64,000 nt of DNA from JAGXOF01 sp046545575. GTDB lineage: Bacteria > Chloroflexota > Dehalococcoidia > SZUA-161 > SpSt-899. The position numbers and the translations under genes are program-made. Within the stretch, counting starts at the first letter, position 1, and each line of letters starts with the position of its first letter. Below, piece by piece: positions 1 to 7,762 of this stretch. Location: NCBI GenBank assembly GCA_046545575.1, contig JBKGZM010000002.1, positions 1 to 64,000 of the forward strand, in the 5' to 3' direction. The notes beneath the pieces were generated by a model. It was not told where the DNA came from and ran no database searches. It saw only the letters and a list, made by a program, of their open reading frames with translations.

Positions 1-846
1 AAGCTGGCCTGCCTCCACGGTGGTTGCTATTCGGTTTTTCCCCGTCCGTTTGACCATTATCCTGGAAATGAACGCGATCATCTCGGTGAAGCCCAGAAAC
101 CCCTCTCTGTCGCAGAAGACCACCCGGTCGGCGTCCCCATCGAAGCAAACGGCAAGGTCGGCGTCGTGTCTCCTGAGGAACTCGATGGTTCCTTTCATCG
201 TGTCCTCCTTTGGCTCGGGGTTCCTGTTGGGAAAGGACCCGTCGGGCTCGTCGTTTAATGGCATAACTTCCAGACCAATCCTTGAGAAAAGCTCGCTGGC
301 GAATCCGGAGGCTGCTCCGTTTCCCGGGTCAACCACGATTCTGAATTTCCTCTCCAAATTAGGGAACATGCTTATTATCGACTGAAAATACCGTTCTCTG
401 GCTTCGTAATCCTGGGTGAGTTTCCCCCCTTCAGTGTTTCTGAAATTTCGTTCTTCCAGGATTTTCTCTATTTCCTCTTCCTGTGCTCTGCTGTACCCGG
501 AGGAATCTCCGTTGAATAGCTTTATGCCGTTGTATTCAGGGGGATTATGCGAGGCTGTGACCATGATGCCTGTGTCGAATCCGAGCTCTCGAGTTAAAAA
601 GGCGAGGGCCGGGGTGGGGAGCATGCCCAGGTCGGTTACGTCCGTGCCAGTTGAGAGAAGACCTGAAACAACGGCCTCTCTGACTGTGTCCCTGCTGAGC
701 CTGGCGTCGGTGGCGATGCAGACCCGCGAATGGGCGGGCAGGATGCTGCCCAGCGCTTGCCCTGCATCCCGGCAAAGCTCGATGGTCAGGTCTTTGCCGA
801 CTACCCCGCGTATGCCACTGCTTCCGAAAAGGTGGTTGTTTCCCAT
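1..846 (-). CDS. Phosphoglucomutase/phosphomannomutase family protein (3' end cut by window)
   Basis: Alpha-D-phosphohexomutase that interconverts sugar 1- and 6-phosphates; the substrate cannot be fixed from sequence and could be glucose, mannose or glucosamine phosphate. The protein begins MGNNHLFGSSGIRGVVG, which holds the family's N-terminal phosphate-binding GSSGIRG. The catalytic serine loop TASHNPPEYNGIK lies about a third of the way in and the metal loop FDGDADR is encoded near positions 125-145. About 282 codons are present and the sugar- and phosphate-binding C-terminal domains are off the window. ATG at 846 is chosen because it sits just before the conserved GSSGIRG. It has no Shine-Dalgarno sequence and lies only 12 bases after a TATAAT box. 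Divergent from hpf. Confidence 0.88.
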   Translation of the reverse strand, partial: MGNNHLFGSSGIRGVVGKDLTIELCRDAGQALGSILPAHSRVCIATDARLSRDTVREAVVSGLLSTGTDVTDLGMLPTPALAFLTRELGFDTGIMVTASHNPPEYNGIKLFNGDSSGYSRAQEEEIEKILEERNFRNTEGGKLTQDYEARERYFQSIISMFPNLERKFRIVVDPGNGAASGFASELFSRIGLEVMPLNDEPDGSFPNRNPEPKEDTMKGTIEFLRRHDADLAVCFDGDADRVVFCDREGFLGFTEMIAFISRIMVKRTGKNRIATTVEAGQL

Positions 847-858
847 AGTTACGTGCAC

Positions 859-888
859 ATTATAAGCTTTGACAATCCGGGAAAGCAA
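859..888 (-). promoter_or_regulatory. Sigma70-type promoter of the phosphohexomutase gene, near-leaderless
   Basis: On the minus strand a TTGCTT box (883-888) and a perfect TATAAT box (859-864) are separated by 18 bases. The expected transcription start lies about 7 bases downstream, only about 6 bases before the ATG at 846. No Shine-Dalgarno sequence fits, so the mRNA would be nearly leaderless. Confidence 0.6.
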
Positions 889-975
889 GCGGGTGATTTT
901 ATTGACTTTTTACACGCTTTCTGGCATCTTTAAAAACACGGCGGCATACAACCAACTTGGAAAAGGGAGGAAAAG

Positions 976-1527
976 ATGAACCTGGCGATTCAAGGAAAAA
1001 ACATAGAGGTTCCCCAGGATGCCAAGGACTATATAACCAAGAAGGTCAGTAAATTCGATAAACACATGCAGAACATCACCAAGACTGAGGTTGAGGTGGC
1101 GGAGCAGAAATCCAGGTCGCAGGACAGCCATTACATAGTTGAGATCACCGTCGATTGCGAAGGTACGCTTCTCAGGGGAGAGGAACGCGGTGCCGATATC
1201 TTTACCGCGGTGGATGCAGCCACGGATATAATGGACCGGCAGATCAGGAGATTCAAGGAACGGATCCAGACTCAAAGGGAGCAAAGACCATCCTTGCCTG
1301 AGGTTGAGAAGGCGACCCTTGATAAAGAGCGAGAGCCCTCGGAAACCTCCAAGATCCGGGTTAAGCGATTTCCCGTTAAGCCCATGCCAGTGGATGAAGC
1401 GGTCGAGCAGATGGAATTGCTGGGGCATGATTTCTTCCTTTTGTTTAATGCCGATGAAGAACAGCTCAATGTGTTGTATCGCCGAAAGGACGGGAGTTAC
1501 GGTTTGATAAAACCGGAGTTCGATTGA
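976..1527 (+). CDS. hpf: Ribosome hibernation promoting factor, long form (HPF/RaiA)
   Basis: Binds idle ribosomes and pairs 70S particles into inactive 100S dimers in slow growth. The 183 residues match the long form. Residues 1-100 are the S30AE/RaiA RNA-binding fold (opening MNLAIQGKNIEVPQDAKDYI), followed by a charged linker. The conserved dimerisation tail runs from about residue 125 (IRVKRFPVKPM) to the end (DGSYGLIKP). GGGAGG sits five bases before the ATG. The gene is convergent with adenine deaminase, with only four bases between the two stop codons, so no separate terminator is seen. Confidence 0.95.
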   Translation: MNLAIQGKNIEVPQDAKDYITKKVSKFDKHMQNITKTEVEVAEQKSRSQDSHYIVEITVDCEGTLLRGEERGADIFTAVDAATDIMDRQIRRFKERIQTQREQRPSLPEVEKATLDKEREPSETSKIRVKRFPVKPMPVDEAVEQMELLGHDFFLLFNADEEQLNVLYRRKDGSYGLIKPEFD

Positions 1528-1531
1528 ACAG

Positions 1532-3331
1532 TTAATTACCGGCTTCTACAATCAAGTCGACCTGCTCGCCGCTTCGGGTATCCACCAACCCTTCCTCTGA
1601 TATCCGGAGGAAGGGAATGGACGAGCTGGTACAGGTGAGGAGGCTGAGGTGGGGGTCGGAGAGTAACGAGCCAAGCGTAGCAAGAGACTGTTTGATGCCC
1701 CGGAACTTTTCTACAATTGTCTCCATCGGTTCCTCTGACATAATCCCGCCTACAGGCAGGGCCAGCTCGGCCTGTACGTTACCATTGCAGGAAACCACGA
1801 GACCTCCCTTCAGTGCCACGATTCTGTTGATTGCCTCTGCCATGTCGTAGTCATTTGCCCCCACGACCAGAAGAGCACAAGCATCCCACACGTCGCTCAC
1901 GGCAAAGGCACCCTCTTTTAGTCCAGATCCCTTGACTAGCCCGGTGAATATCTTCTCACGGCCGTTCACAGTGGTGAGGACAGCTATCTTCAGGATGTCT
2001 CTTTCGGTATCGGCCTTGATCTCTCCGTTCGAGACCACCATGTCCATTTGCTTTTCCCGGGTTACCAGAGGAGCGACGAAATCCATTACCCGAACCCTGG
2101 ATGTGCCGTCCTTGATCTGTGTAGAGATGGCGAAATCTTTAGGCACGATTTGTCTATCTATTTTCACGCTTCGAGGGATGTCTACTGCGAATTTGTGAGT
2201 GTGTGGAGCGACCTCGACTTCACCGTTACGGGCTATTATTCGGCCGTTGCTTATCACCACTTCTGCCTTGATGGTTTTGAGATCGGGGAGCATGAGGATG
2301 TCGGCGTACTTACCCGGTGCTATTCCCCCGACGCTGTCATCTATGCGGAAGTGCTCGGCGGTGTTTAATGTGGCCATTTGTACAGCCCGGATAGGGTCAA
2401 TACCGAAGTCGATGGCTCGTTGCAGCACGAACTCCATGAACCCGTCCTGTACCAGTCGTTCGACCGCAATCCCGTCCGTGCAGAGTGTAGCGCGTCTCAG
2501 GTCGATGTCTCTGTCTTTTATCCCTGCTATCTCGGGTAACTCCATTCTGATGTCGCCTTCCCGGATCATGGCATGGAGACCAAAGCGCAGCCTCTCAAGC
2601 GTCTCCTCCACTGTTGTGGGCTCGTGACAGGAGGTAACGCCGGTAGTTACGTATGATGCGAGCTTGTTGTCTCTGGCACCGGCTGAGTGCCCTTCGAGCC
2701 TTTTCCCTGTAGCGAGTGCCTCAGCCATCAAGTCAAGGACTCGCTGGTGGTTGTCGTGGTAGAGGTTCGACCAGTATGTCTCGCCCAGCCCCAGTACATC
2801 GGCCCTGCTCAGGAGTTCTCTCATGGTCGTTGTGTCAATGGCTTCTGCTTCCGCTGAGGGACTTATAGTAACCATCGAGGGAACCGTGGCGAATATTTTT
2901 ATCGGCTGTGATTTGACTGATTCGAGGAACTCGATGATTCCCTGGTGACCGAGGGGGAATGCGATCTCCATCGTTTCCGTGATGATCGTTGTTGTGCCTC
3001 CGCACATGGCATATCTGAGAAATTCATGTGGGCTGTACAGGAAGCCCAGAATATGGGCGTGACCGTCAATCAGGCCGGGAATGAGTATCTTTCCCGAGGC
3101 ATCGATAACCTCGGTCTGGGATCCGATGGTGTGGCCTGCATCCTCTCCGACGTATGCTATCCGCTCTCCCTTGATGGAGACCGATTGTCCTTTAAGGAGT
3201 TCGCCGGTGTAGACATTTATCAGATCGCCGTTGGTGATTACCAGGTCGGCCTTCTCATTGCCGAGGGCCGTGTTCATTAAGCTTTTTATTTCTTTTGAAG
3301 TTAGTGATTTCATTTCGGTTGAACTTGGCAT
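1532..3331 (-). CDS. ade: Adenine deaminase
   Basis: Metal-dependent amidohydrolase that converts adenine to hypoxanthine and ammonia in purine salvage. The length, 599 residues, is close to the 588 of the E. coli enzyme. The first metal ligands are the HAH at residues 91-93 within GLIDGHAHILGF. The next stretch (CGGTTTIITETMEIA) and the later GLGETYWSN are typical of this family, and the C-terminal part (from about residue 430) matches the extra adenine-deaminase domain. The start is uncertain: ATG at 3331, 3313 and 3277 are all in frame and none has a strong Shine-Dalgarno sequence. Downstream of ruvB on the same strand, separated by a palindromic repeat, so probably its own unit. Confidence 0.92.
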   Translation of the reverse strand: MPSSTEMKSLTSKEIKSLMNTALGNEKADLVITNGDLINVYTGELLKGQSVSIKGERIAYVGEDAGHTIGSQTEVIDASGKILIPGLIDGHAHILGFLYSPHEFLRYAMCGGTTTIITETMEIAFPLGHQGIIEFLESVKSQPIKIFATVPSMVTISPSAEAEAIDTTTMRELLSRADVLGLGETYWSNLYHDNHQRVLDLMAEALATGKRLEGHSAGARDNKLASYVTTGVTSCHEPTTVEETLERLRFGLHAMIREGDIRMELPEIAGIKDRDIDLRRATLCTDGIAVERLVQDGFMEFVLQRAIDFGIDPIRAVQMATLNTAEHFRIDDSVGGIAPGKYADILMLPDLKTIKAEVVISNGRIIARNGEVEVAPHTHKFAVDIPRSVKIDRQIVPKDFAISTQIKDGTSRVRVMDFVAPLVTREKQMDMVVSNGEIKADTERDILKIAVLTTVNGREKIFTGLVKGSGLKEGAFAVSDVWDACALLVVGANDYDMAEAINRIVALKGGLVVSCNGNVQAELALPVGGIMSEEPMETIVEKFRGIKQSLATLGSLLSDPHLSLLTCTSSSIPFLRISEEGLVDTRSGEQVDLIVEAGN

Positions 3332-3370
3332 TCTTATCTGGACAAGGCAGGATTAACAAGCGTCTGCTAT

Positions 3371-3451
3371 CACCCTCACCTTAATCCTCTCCCGTCGAGG
3401 GAGAGGAAATTTCTCTCTCCCTTGGTGGGAGAGAGTTAGAGTGAGGGGGTG
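3371..3451. repeat. Composite palindromic intergenic repeat (outer inverted repeat with two hairpins)
   Basis: An outer inverted repeat (CACCCTCAC at 3371, GTGAGGGGGTG ending at 3451) encloses two strong hairpins, CCTCTCCC/GGGAGAGG and CTCTCTCCC/GGGAGAGAG, each with a five-base loop. This resembles the widely scattered CCCTCACCCTAATCCTCTCCC-type dispersed repeats. It lies between ruvB and ade and may also act as a terminator. The same architecture with different sequence recurs at 9718-9773 and 14111-14166. Confidence 0.8.
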
Positions 3452-3472
3452 TCAAATCTGACATTCAGCCTG

Positions 3473-4540
3473 TTAAAGCAGCCTTTGCTGTCCGCTTGGA
3501 TCAGAGGTATGTCCTAAATAACTCCTTCCTGCCTCACCGATTTTCCTCCCTCCTGGGGTTCGGACTACGAATCCCATCTTCAGCAGGAATGGCTCGATTA
3601 CCTCGACCAGTGTATTGGCCTCTTCGTTGATTGTAGCGGCCAGTGCCTCAAGCCCTACGGGTCCGCCGCCGTAGTTTTCCAGTATCGTGCGAAGGTATAG
3701 CCGGTCGAACTTGTCCAATCCGGCCTGATCGACGCCCTCCTTTGTCAGTGCTGCGTCCGCTACCTCCCGGGTGATTTTCCCGTCGGCGTTAACCTCCGCG
3801 TAGTCCCTGACCCGGCGCAACAGGCGGTTAGCGATTCGCGGTGTTCCCCTGGACCGTCTGGCGATCTCCATGGCACCGTCTTCGTCAATCTTGACGTTGA
3901 GAATGTGAGCGGACCGCCGTACTACCTGGGACAGTACCTCGGGGGAGTAGTAATCCAGATGATAGATCATTCCGAACCGGTCGCGCAGGGGAGGGGTCAG
4001 GAGTCCCGCACGTGTGGTTGCTCCCACAAGGGTGAAGCGTTTGAGCTGGTAGGGGAGCGTCTTGGCGAAAGCGCCCTTGCCATAGATAAAGTTGACCTGG
4101 AAGTCTTCCATTGCCGAATAGAGATATTCCTCGACAGTGCGGGACAGGCGATGGATTTCATCTATGAACAGGACTTCGCCGGTGTCCAGGTTGGAAAGAA
4201 TCCCGACGATGTCGACGGGCTTTTCCAGCGCCGGACCGGAGGTGTGTGTAATAGTTACCTCCATCTCCTTGGCGATGATGTGCGCAAGTGTTGTTTTGCC
4301 CAGTCCGGGCGGACCATGCAGGAGGGCGTGTTCCAGCGGCTCGCCGCGGTTTTTGGCCGCTTTCAGGCCTATGCCCAGGCTTTCCACAACCTCGTGCTGC
4401 CCGATATATTCATCGAGCGTCCTCGGCCGCAGGTTCCAGACGAATTCCTCCTCCGCCACAGGCTGCTTCGTGTCCTGTTCGTCGGAGACTGACTGTTCAT
4501 TCCCCGAGATAGACGGCTCGCGCTTCATCTCTTTACTCAC
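3473..4540 (-). CDS. ruvB: Holliday junction branch migration ATPase RuvB
   Basis: AAA+ motor of the RuvABC resolvasome, which drives branch migration of Holliday junctions in recombinational repair. Walker A is GPPGLGKT at residues 76-83 and Walker B is DEIH at 127-130. The sensor/arginine region GATTRAGLLTPPLRDRFG and the winged-helix C-terminus (FVVRTPGGRKIGEAG) are present. The 355 residues include a longer than usual charged N-terminal tail of about 33. The start is a GTG that overlaps the ruvA stop codon by four bases; an ATG three codons in is the alternative. Last gene of ruvC-ruvA-ruvB. Confidence 0.97.
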   Translation of the reverse strand: MSKEMKREPSISGNEQSVSDEQDTKQPVAEEEFVWNLRPRTLDEYIGQHEVVESLGIGLKAAKNRGEPLEHALLHGPPGLGKTTLAHIIAKEMEVTITHTSGPALEKPVDIVGILSNLDTGEVLFIDEIHRLSRTVEEYLYSAMEDFQVNFIYGKGAFAKTLPYQLKRFTLVGATTRAGLLTPPLRDRFGMIYHLDYYSPEVLSQVVRRSAHILNVKIDEDGAMEIARRSRGTPRIANRLLRRVRDYAEVNADGKITREVADAALTKEGVDQAGLDKFDRLYLRTILENYGGGPVGLEALAATINEEANTLVEVIEPFLLKMGFVVRTPGGRKIGEAGRSYLGHTSDPSGQQRLL

Positions 4541-5169
4541 CCCTTTTCCCCCCGGAAGACCTCGCGAATAAGCTCTTCAACCTCTTTTATTTCAGGGTTC
4601 GTTTCCATGATTTCCTCGACCTTTGCCTTGGCCTCAGGGCGCTTGTAACCCAGTTCAGTCAGAACCTCGAGAGCTTCGCTTTTAACATCCTTCTTTGAGG
4701 TTGCCTTTGGCATGGTAGCATAGCCCTCGTCCTTAAGCAAGGCGAACTCTGCCACCCTTTCCCTGAGAGTGGCCACGATCTTCTGGGCTGTTCTGGAGCC
4801 TATCCCTGGCATGCTTTGCAGAAGCTCGGCGTTACCGTCCTCGATGGCGTTGGCCACGGTGGAAACCGAGAACACAAAGGCCTTGGCTGCCTTGGCCGGG
4901 CCCAGGTCCTCGACGGCTATAAGCTTCTCGAAAAACCTGCGCTCGAATTCGTTGTTGAATCCTATGAGCACAGGGCGCGGCTGGCGTTCCGTGACGTAGT
5001 AGTATGTTTCCAGCGACGCCTCTTCTCCCGGCTCCGTTCCCCGGTCCAGGAATGCGCGCATCACGAATGTGGGAAGCAGGATTTCGTACCCTACGCCGTT
5101 GACATCGACCACTACCTTCGAGTTGTCGCTGTCAATGCTTTTGATGGTTCCCTTGATGTGTGAGATCAT
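4537..5169 (-). CDS. ruvA: Holliday junction binding protein RuvA
   Basis: Tetrameric junction-binding subunit that loads RuvB. The N-terminus MISHIKGTIKSID is the OB-fold domain, the middle holds the helix-hairpin-helix SMPGIGSRTAQKIVATLRERV, and the C-terminal domain III (about 155-200, LTELGYKRPEA) contacts RuvB. 210 residues is the normal length. The first 38 bases overlap the end of ruvC and the stop overlaps the start of ruvB, so the three genes are translationally coupled. Confidence 0.97.
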   Translation of the reverse strand: MISHIKGTIKSIDSDNSKVVVDVNGVGYEILLPTFVMRAFLDRGTEPGEEASLETYYYVTERQPRPVLIGFNNEFERRFFEKLIAVEDLGPAKAAKAFVFSVSTVANAIEDGNAELLQSMPGIGSRTAQKIVATLRERVAEFALLKDEGYATMPKATSKKDVKSEALEVLTELGYKRPEAKAKVEEIMETNPEIKEVEELIREVFRGEKG

Positions 5170-5671
5170 TTTTCTCTACGGCAGCCGCCACAGGGCTGCT
5201 CATCCTCCAGTGGTGGCAGATTGCCACGGCCAGGGCGTCGGCAACGTCGTTTGGCTCGGGGAGGTCCTTGATTCTTAACCACGCTTGCATCGCTCTCTGC
5301 ATCTGTTCTTTGGGTGCCTGTCCGTTTCCTGTAAGGCACGACTTAATCTCAGTAGCAGCATAATTGAAAACAGGAACACTGCTTTTCGCTGCTGCCAGGC
5401 AGATCACTCCCCTTGCATGTCCCATCAGGACCGCTGTGGTTGGATGTTCGTAGTGAGAGTACAGCTCCTCCAGGGCCAGCGCCTGGGGAGTAAAGTGTTC
5501 CAGTACTTCCACAATCCCATCGTAGAGCCGTGAAAGCCTTGCCTCCAGCGTGTCATGGGCTGACCCGGGACGGATAACACCGCCTTCGACAAGCGAGAGT
5601 TCTCTCCCTGCAATCTGAACGACGCCGTACCCTGTTGTGTTAAGTCCGGGATCGATGCCGAGGATTTTCAT
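5132..5671 (-). CDS. ruvC: Crossover junction endodeoxyribonuclease RuvC
   Basis: RNase H-fold resolvase that nicks Holliday junctions symmetrically. The four acidic catalytic positions can be read: D7 in GIDPG, E68 in LALEEL, and D142 and D145 in NDVADALAVAICH. The 179 residues include a short extra tail. The ATG at 5671 overlaps the stop of the upstream nucleotidyltransferase in ATGA. The gene runs 38 bases into ruvA. Confidence 0.96.
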   Translation of the reverse strand: MKILGIDPGLNTTGYGVVQIAGRELSLVEGGVIRPGSAHDTLEARLSRLYDGIVEVLEHFTPQALALEELYSHYEHPTTAVLMGHARGVICLAAAKSSVPVFNYAATEIKSCLTGNGQAPKEQMQRAMQAWLRIKDLPEPNDVADALAVAICHHWRMSSPVAAAVEKNDLTHQGNHQKH

Positions 5672-6048
5672 TTTTGATCCTTCCCTAGAGGCAATCGATC
5701 TTCTCTTTCATAGATCACTTTCCCATCGGTGGCGATCTTGGTGATAAGAGCCTGGGGTACATTTCTCCATTCCTCTAGCTGATATGGTGTTGCAACTATA
5801 ACATCTTTGGAGATATGAATTCCCCTCAGGGCACGATAGACTTCAACTGCCGTTTCGTACCTTGAGCTGAGGTCATTGTCCATTATGACCAGAATATCGA
5901 GGTCGCTGCCCTTGTGAGGTTCGCCATAAGCCTGGGAACCGAAAAGTATTATCCTGACGGGATTGACCGCTGCCACTATTCTCTTCACTACTTCTTGAAG
6001 AAGAGATTCGTTTAGTTCCTCGACTTCTATCAGTTTAGTCCCTTTCAT
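5668..6048 (-). CDS. Small nucleotidyltransferase-domain protein (NTP_transf_2, MNT-like)
   Basis: A 126-residue minimal nucleotidyltransferase. The diagnostic signature is GSQAYG at residues 37-42 followed by SDLD with D49 and D51 as metal ligands, in the context RIILFGS. Family members of this size are often the MntA half of HEPN/MNT toxin-antitoxin pairs, which AMPylate the HEPN toxin. No HEPN partner is encoded on either side: the next gene is ruvC, overlapping by four bases, and 65 bases upstream lies the isocitrate dehydrogenase gene. Its substrate and role are therefore unknown, and coupling to ruvC may only reflect genome compaction. Confidence 0.8.
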   Translation of the reverse strand: MKGTKLIEVEELNESLLQEVVKRIVAAVNPVRIILFGSQAYGEPHKGSDLDILVIMDNDLSSRYETAVEVYRALRGIHISKDVIVATPYQLEEWRNVPQALITKIATDGKVIYEREDRLPLGKDQK

Positions 6049-6113
6049 CCCTTGTTCTCACCGTGACCCTTTTATTCCTATTATCCAACCTCGGGATTCG
6101 TTGGTCAACTAGA

Positions 6114-7190
6114 TTACTGCTTCATCCTTTCGATTATCGCGTCGGCCATCTGCGAGGTGGTCACGGCGGTTTCGGTGTCCCGGTTGGGCCGGAGGTCGTA
6201 GGTGACCTGCTTGCCTTCGGCTACTATCTCGGCGATGGCGCTCTCCACCCTGTCTGCTGCCTCGTCTTCGCCGATGTGCTTGAGCATCATGACCCCCGAC
6301 AGTATGGTGGCTGTGGGGTTCACCCTGTTGAGTCCGGCATATTTGGGGGCGCTGCCGTGGGCGGGCTCGAAGACGGCTGCCTCGTCGCCAATGTTCGCTC
6401 CGGGGGCAACACCGAGGCCCCCGATGAGTCCGGCACAAAGGTCGGATACGATGTCGCCGTAGAGATTGGGAAGGACGAGCACCTCGAACTGCTCCGGCTG
6501 CTGGACGAGCTGGGCACAGAGGTTATCGACGATTCTTTCGTCGAACTCGATATCTGGAAAGTCCTTGGCCACATCTCGTGCTGTGTCCAGAAATAGTCCG
6601 TCCGAGAACTTCATAATGTTGGCCTTGTGTACCGCGGTTACCTTCTTCCTCCCGTGGTCGCGTGCGTACTTGAAGGCGAATTGGGTAATCCGCCTGCTTG
6701 CCATCTCGGAGATCAGCTTGATGCTGATGCCGGAATCCTCGTTTATCTCCTGCCCCTCTGAAATGAAGGAGAGCAGCTTCTTTGCCTCCTGTGTACCTCT
6801 CTCAAACTCGATGCCGGCGTAGAGGTCCTCGGTGTTTTCCCTGACCACTACCAGGTCTACATCGCGGTATCTTGATGGAATGCCTTCGTAGCTTTTGCAG
6901 GGCCGGAGGCATGAGTAGAGGTTCAGCGTCTTGCGTAAAGCCACGTTGACGCTGCGGAAGCCGCTGCCAACGGGGGTAGTCGTCGGTCCTTTGAGGGCTA
7001 CCCCGTTTTTCTTTATCGAGTCCAAAAGCCTGTCCGGCAGAAGGCTTCCTTCCTTCTCCAGTGCAGTAGCGCCAGCATCGGCGATTTCCCATTCGAATTC
7101 GACGCCAGTAGCTTCGAGGACGCGTCTGGCTGCATCGACGATTTCGGGTCCTGTCCCGTCTCCGGGTATGAGTGTAACGGTGTGTTTCAT
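6114..7190 (-). CDS. Isocitrate dehydrogenase, NAD-type (isocitrate/isopropylmalate dehydrogenase family)
   Basis: Oxidative decarboxylase of the beta-decarboxylating dehydrogenase family, probably converting isocitrate to 2-oxoglutarate. With M at 7190 as residue 1, the substrate loop SGFRSVNVALRKTLNLY starts near 76 and the conserved VVVRENTEDLYAGIE near 114. The S/N pair in the loop and the YAGIE motif fit isocitrate rather than isopropylmalate. A GTG at 7202 is also in frame, but its GTGAGG is better read as the Shine-Dalgarno sequence for ATG 7190. It follows LeuD-like and LeuC-like genes, which supply the aconitase step. Homoisocitrate or isopropylmalate use cannot be excluded by sequence alone. 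Confidence 0.85.
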   Translation of the reverse strand: MKHTVTLIPGDGTGPEIVDAARRVLEATGVEFEWEIADAGATALEKEGSLLPDRLLDSIKKNGVALKGPTTTPVGSGFRSVNVALRKTLNLYSCLRPCKSYEGIPSRYRDVDLVVVRENTEDLYAGIEFERGTQEAKKLLSFISEGQEINEDSGISIKLISEMASRRITQFAFKYARDHGRKKVTAVHKANIMKFSDGLFLDTARDVAKDFPDIEFDERIVDNLCAQLVQQPEQFEVLVLPNLYGDIVSDLCAGLIGGLGVAPGANIGDEAAVFEPAHGSAPKYAGLNRVNPTATILSGVMMLKHIGEDEAADRVESAIAEIVAEGKQVTYDLRPNRDTETAVTTSQMADAIIERMKQ

Positions 7191-7226
7191 GGATAGCCTC
7201 ACAGATAACTAATGATTATGAGCTGG

Positions 7227-7724
7227 CTAGCTCACATCGAAAGTTTTGTACTTCTTTATGTATGGAATAAGCCCGCCTTCGTTTAGGACACGGATCATGA
7301 CATCGGGAAGTTTGTTGGAGGTGAGCTGTATCCCTTTTGTTACATCGGTGACCAGACCTGCTGCCAGGTCCACTTCCAGCTCGTCGCCGTCGTCTATCTG
7401 GTCAGTATCGCACGCAAGTGCGGGTAGGCCGACATTTATGGCATTTCGGAAGAATATTCTGGCGAAGGATTTGGCGATGACTGCGCTTACCCCCGCCATT
7501 TTGATGACTATGGGGGCGAATTCCCGGCTGGACCCCAGCCCGAAATTATTTCCCGCCACAACGAAATCTCCTTCCCTGATGTGCTGCGCGAATGTGGGGT
7601 CGGCATCCTCCAATGCGTGTTTTGCCAGTTCGGGCAGGTTGCTGCGCAGGTAGGTGAATCGCCCCGGTACAATGAGGTCGGTTGAGATGGAATCTCCGAA
7701 CTTGAAAGCCTTGCCTATTTGCAT
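7227..7724 (-). CDS. Aconitase-like / 3-isopropylmalate dehydratase small subunit (LeuD family)
   Basis: Swivelling small subunit of a two-subunit hydro-lyase. It opens MQIGKAFKFGDSISTDLIVPGR and has the signature NNFGLGSSREFAP, the SSRE loop that contacts the substrate. ATG at 7724 is chosen (165 residues) because GAGGAA lies seven bases upstream; the TTG at 7739 is an alternative. Its partner large subunit is directly upstream (38 bases) and an isocitrate dehydrogenase directly downstream (36 bases). The context suggests citrate/isocitrate isomerisation; classical leucine biosynthesis is the alternative, but no leuA or leuB is beside it. Confidence 0.87.
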   Translation of the reverse strand: MQIGKAFKFGDSISTDLIVPGRFTYLRSNLPELAKHALEDADPTFAQHIREGDFVVAGNNFGLGSSREFAPIVIKMAGVSAVIAKSFARIFFRNAINVGLPALACDTDQIDDGDELEVDLAAGLVTDVTKGIQLTSNKLPDVMIRVLNEGGLIPYIKKYKTFDVS

Positions 7725-7762
7725 ATGTTCGTTCCTCAAATCGAATCCGTTGCGAATAATCC

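Noticed and set aside
3371..3451. CRISPR repeat or small array
   Set aside because: The repeats are nested inverted repeats, not evenly spaced direct repeats with spacers, and no cas gene is present.
5668..6048. Complete HEPN/MNT toxin-antitoxin system
   Set aside because: No HEPN-domain gene flanks the nucleotidyltransferase on either side.
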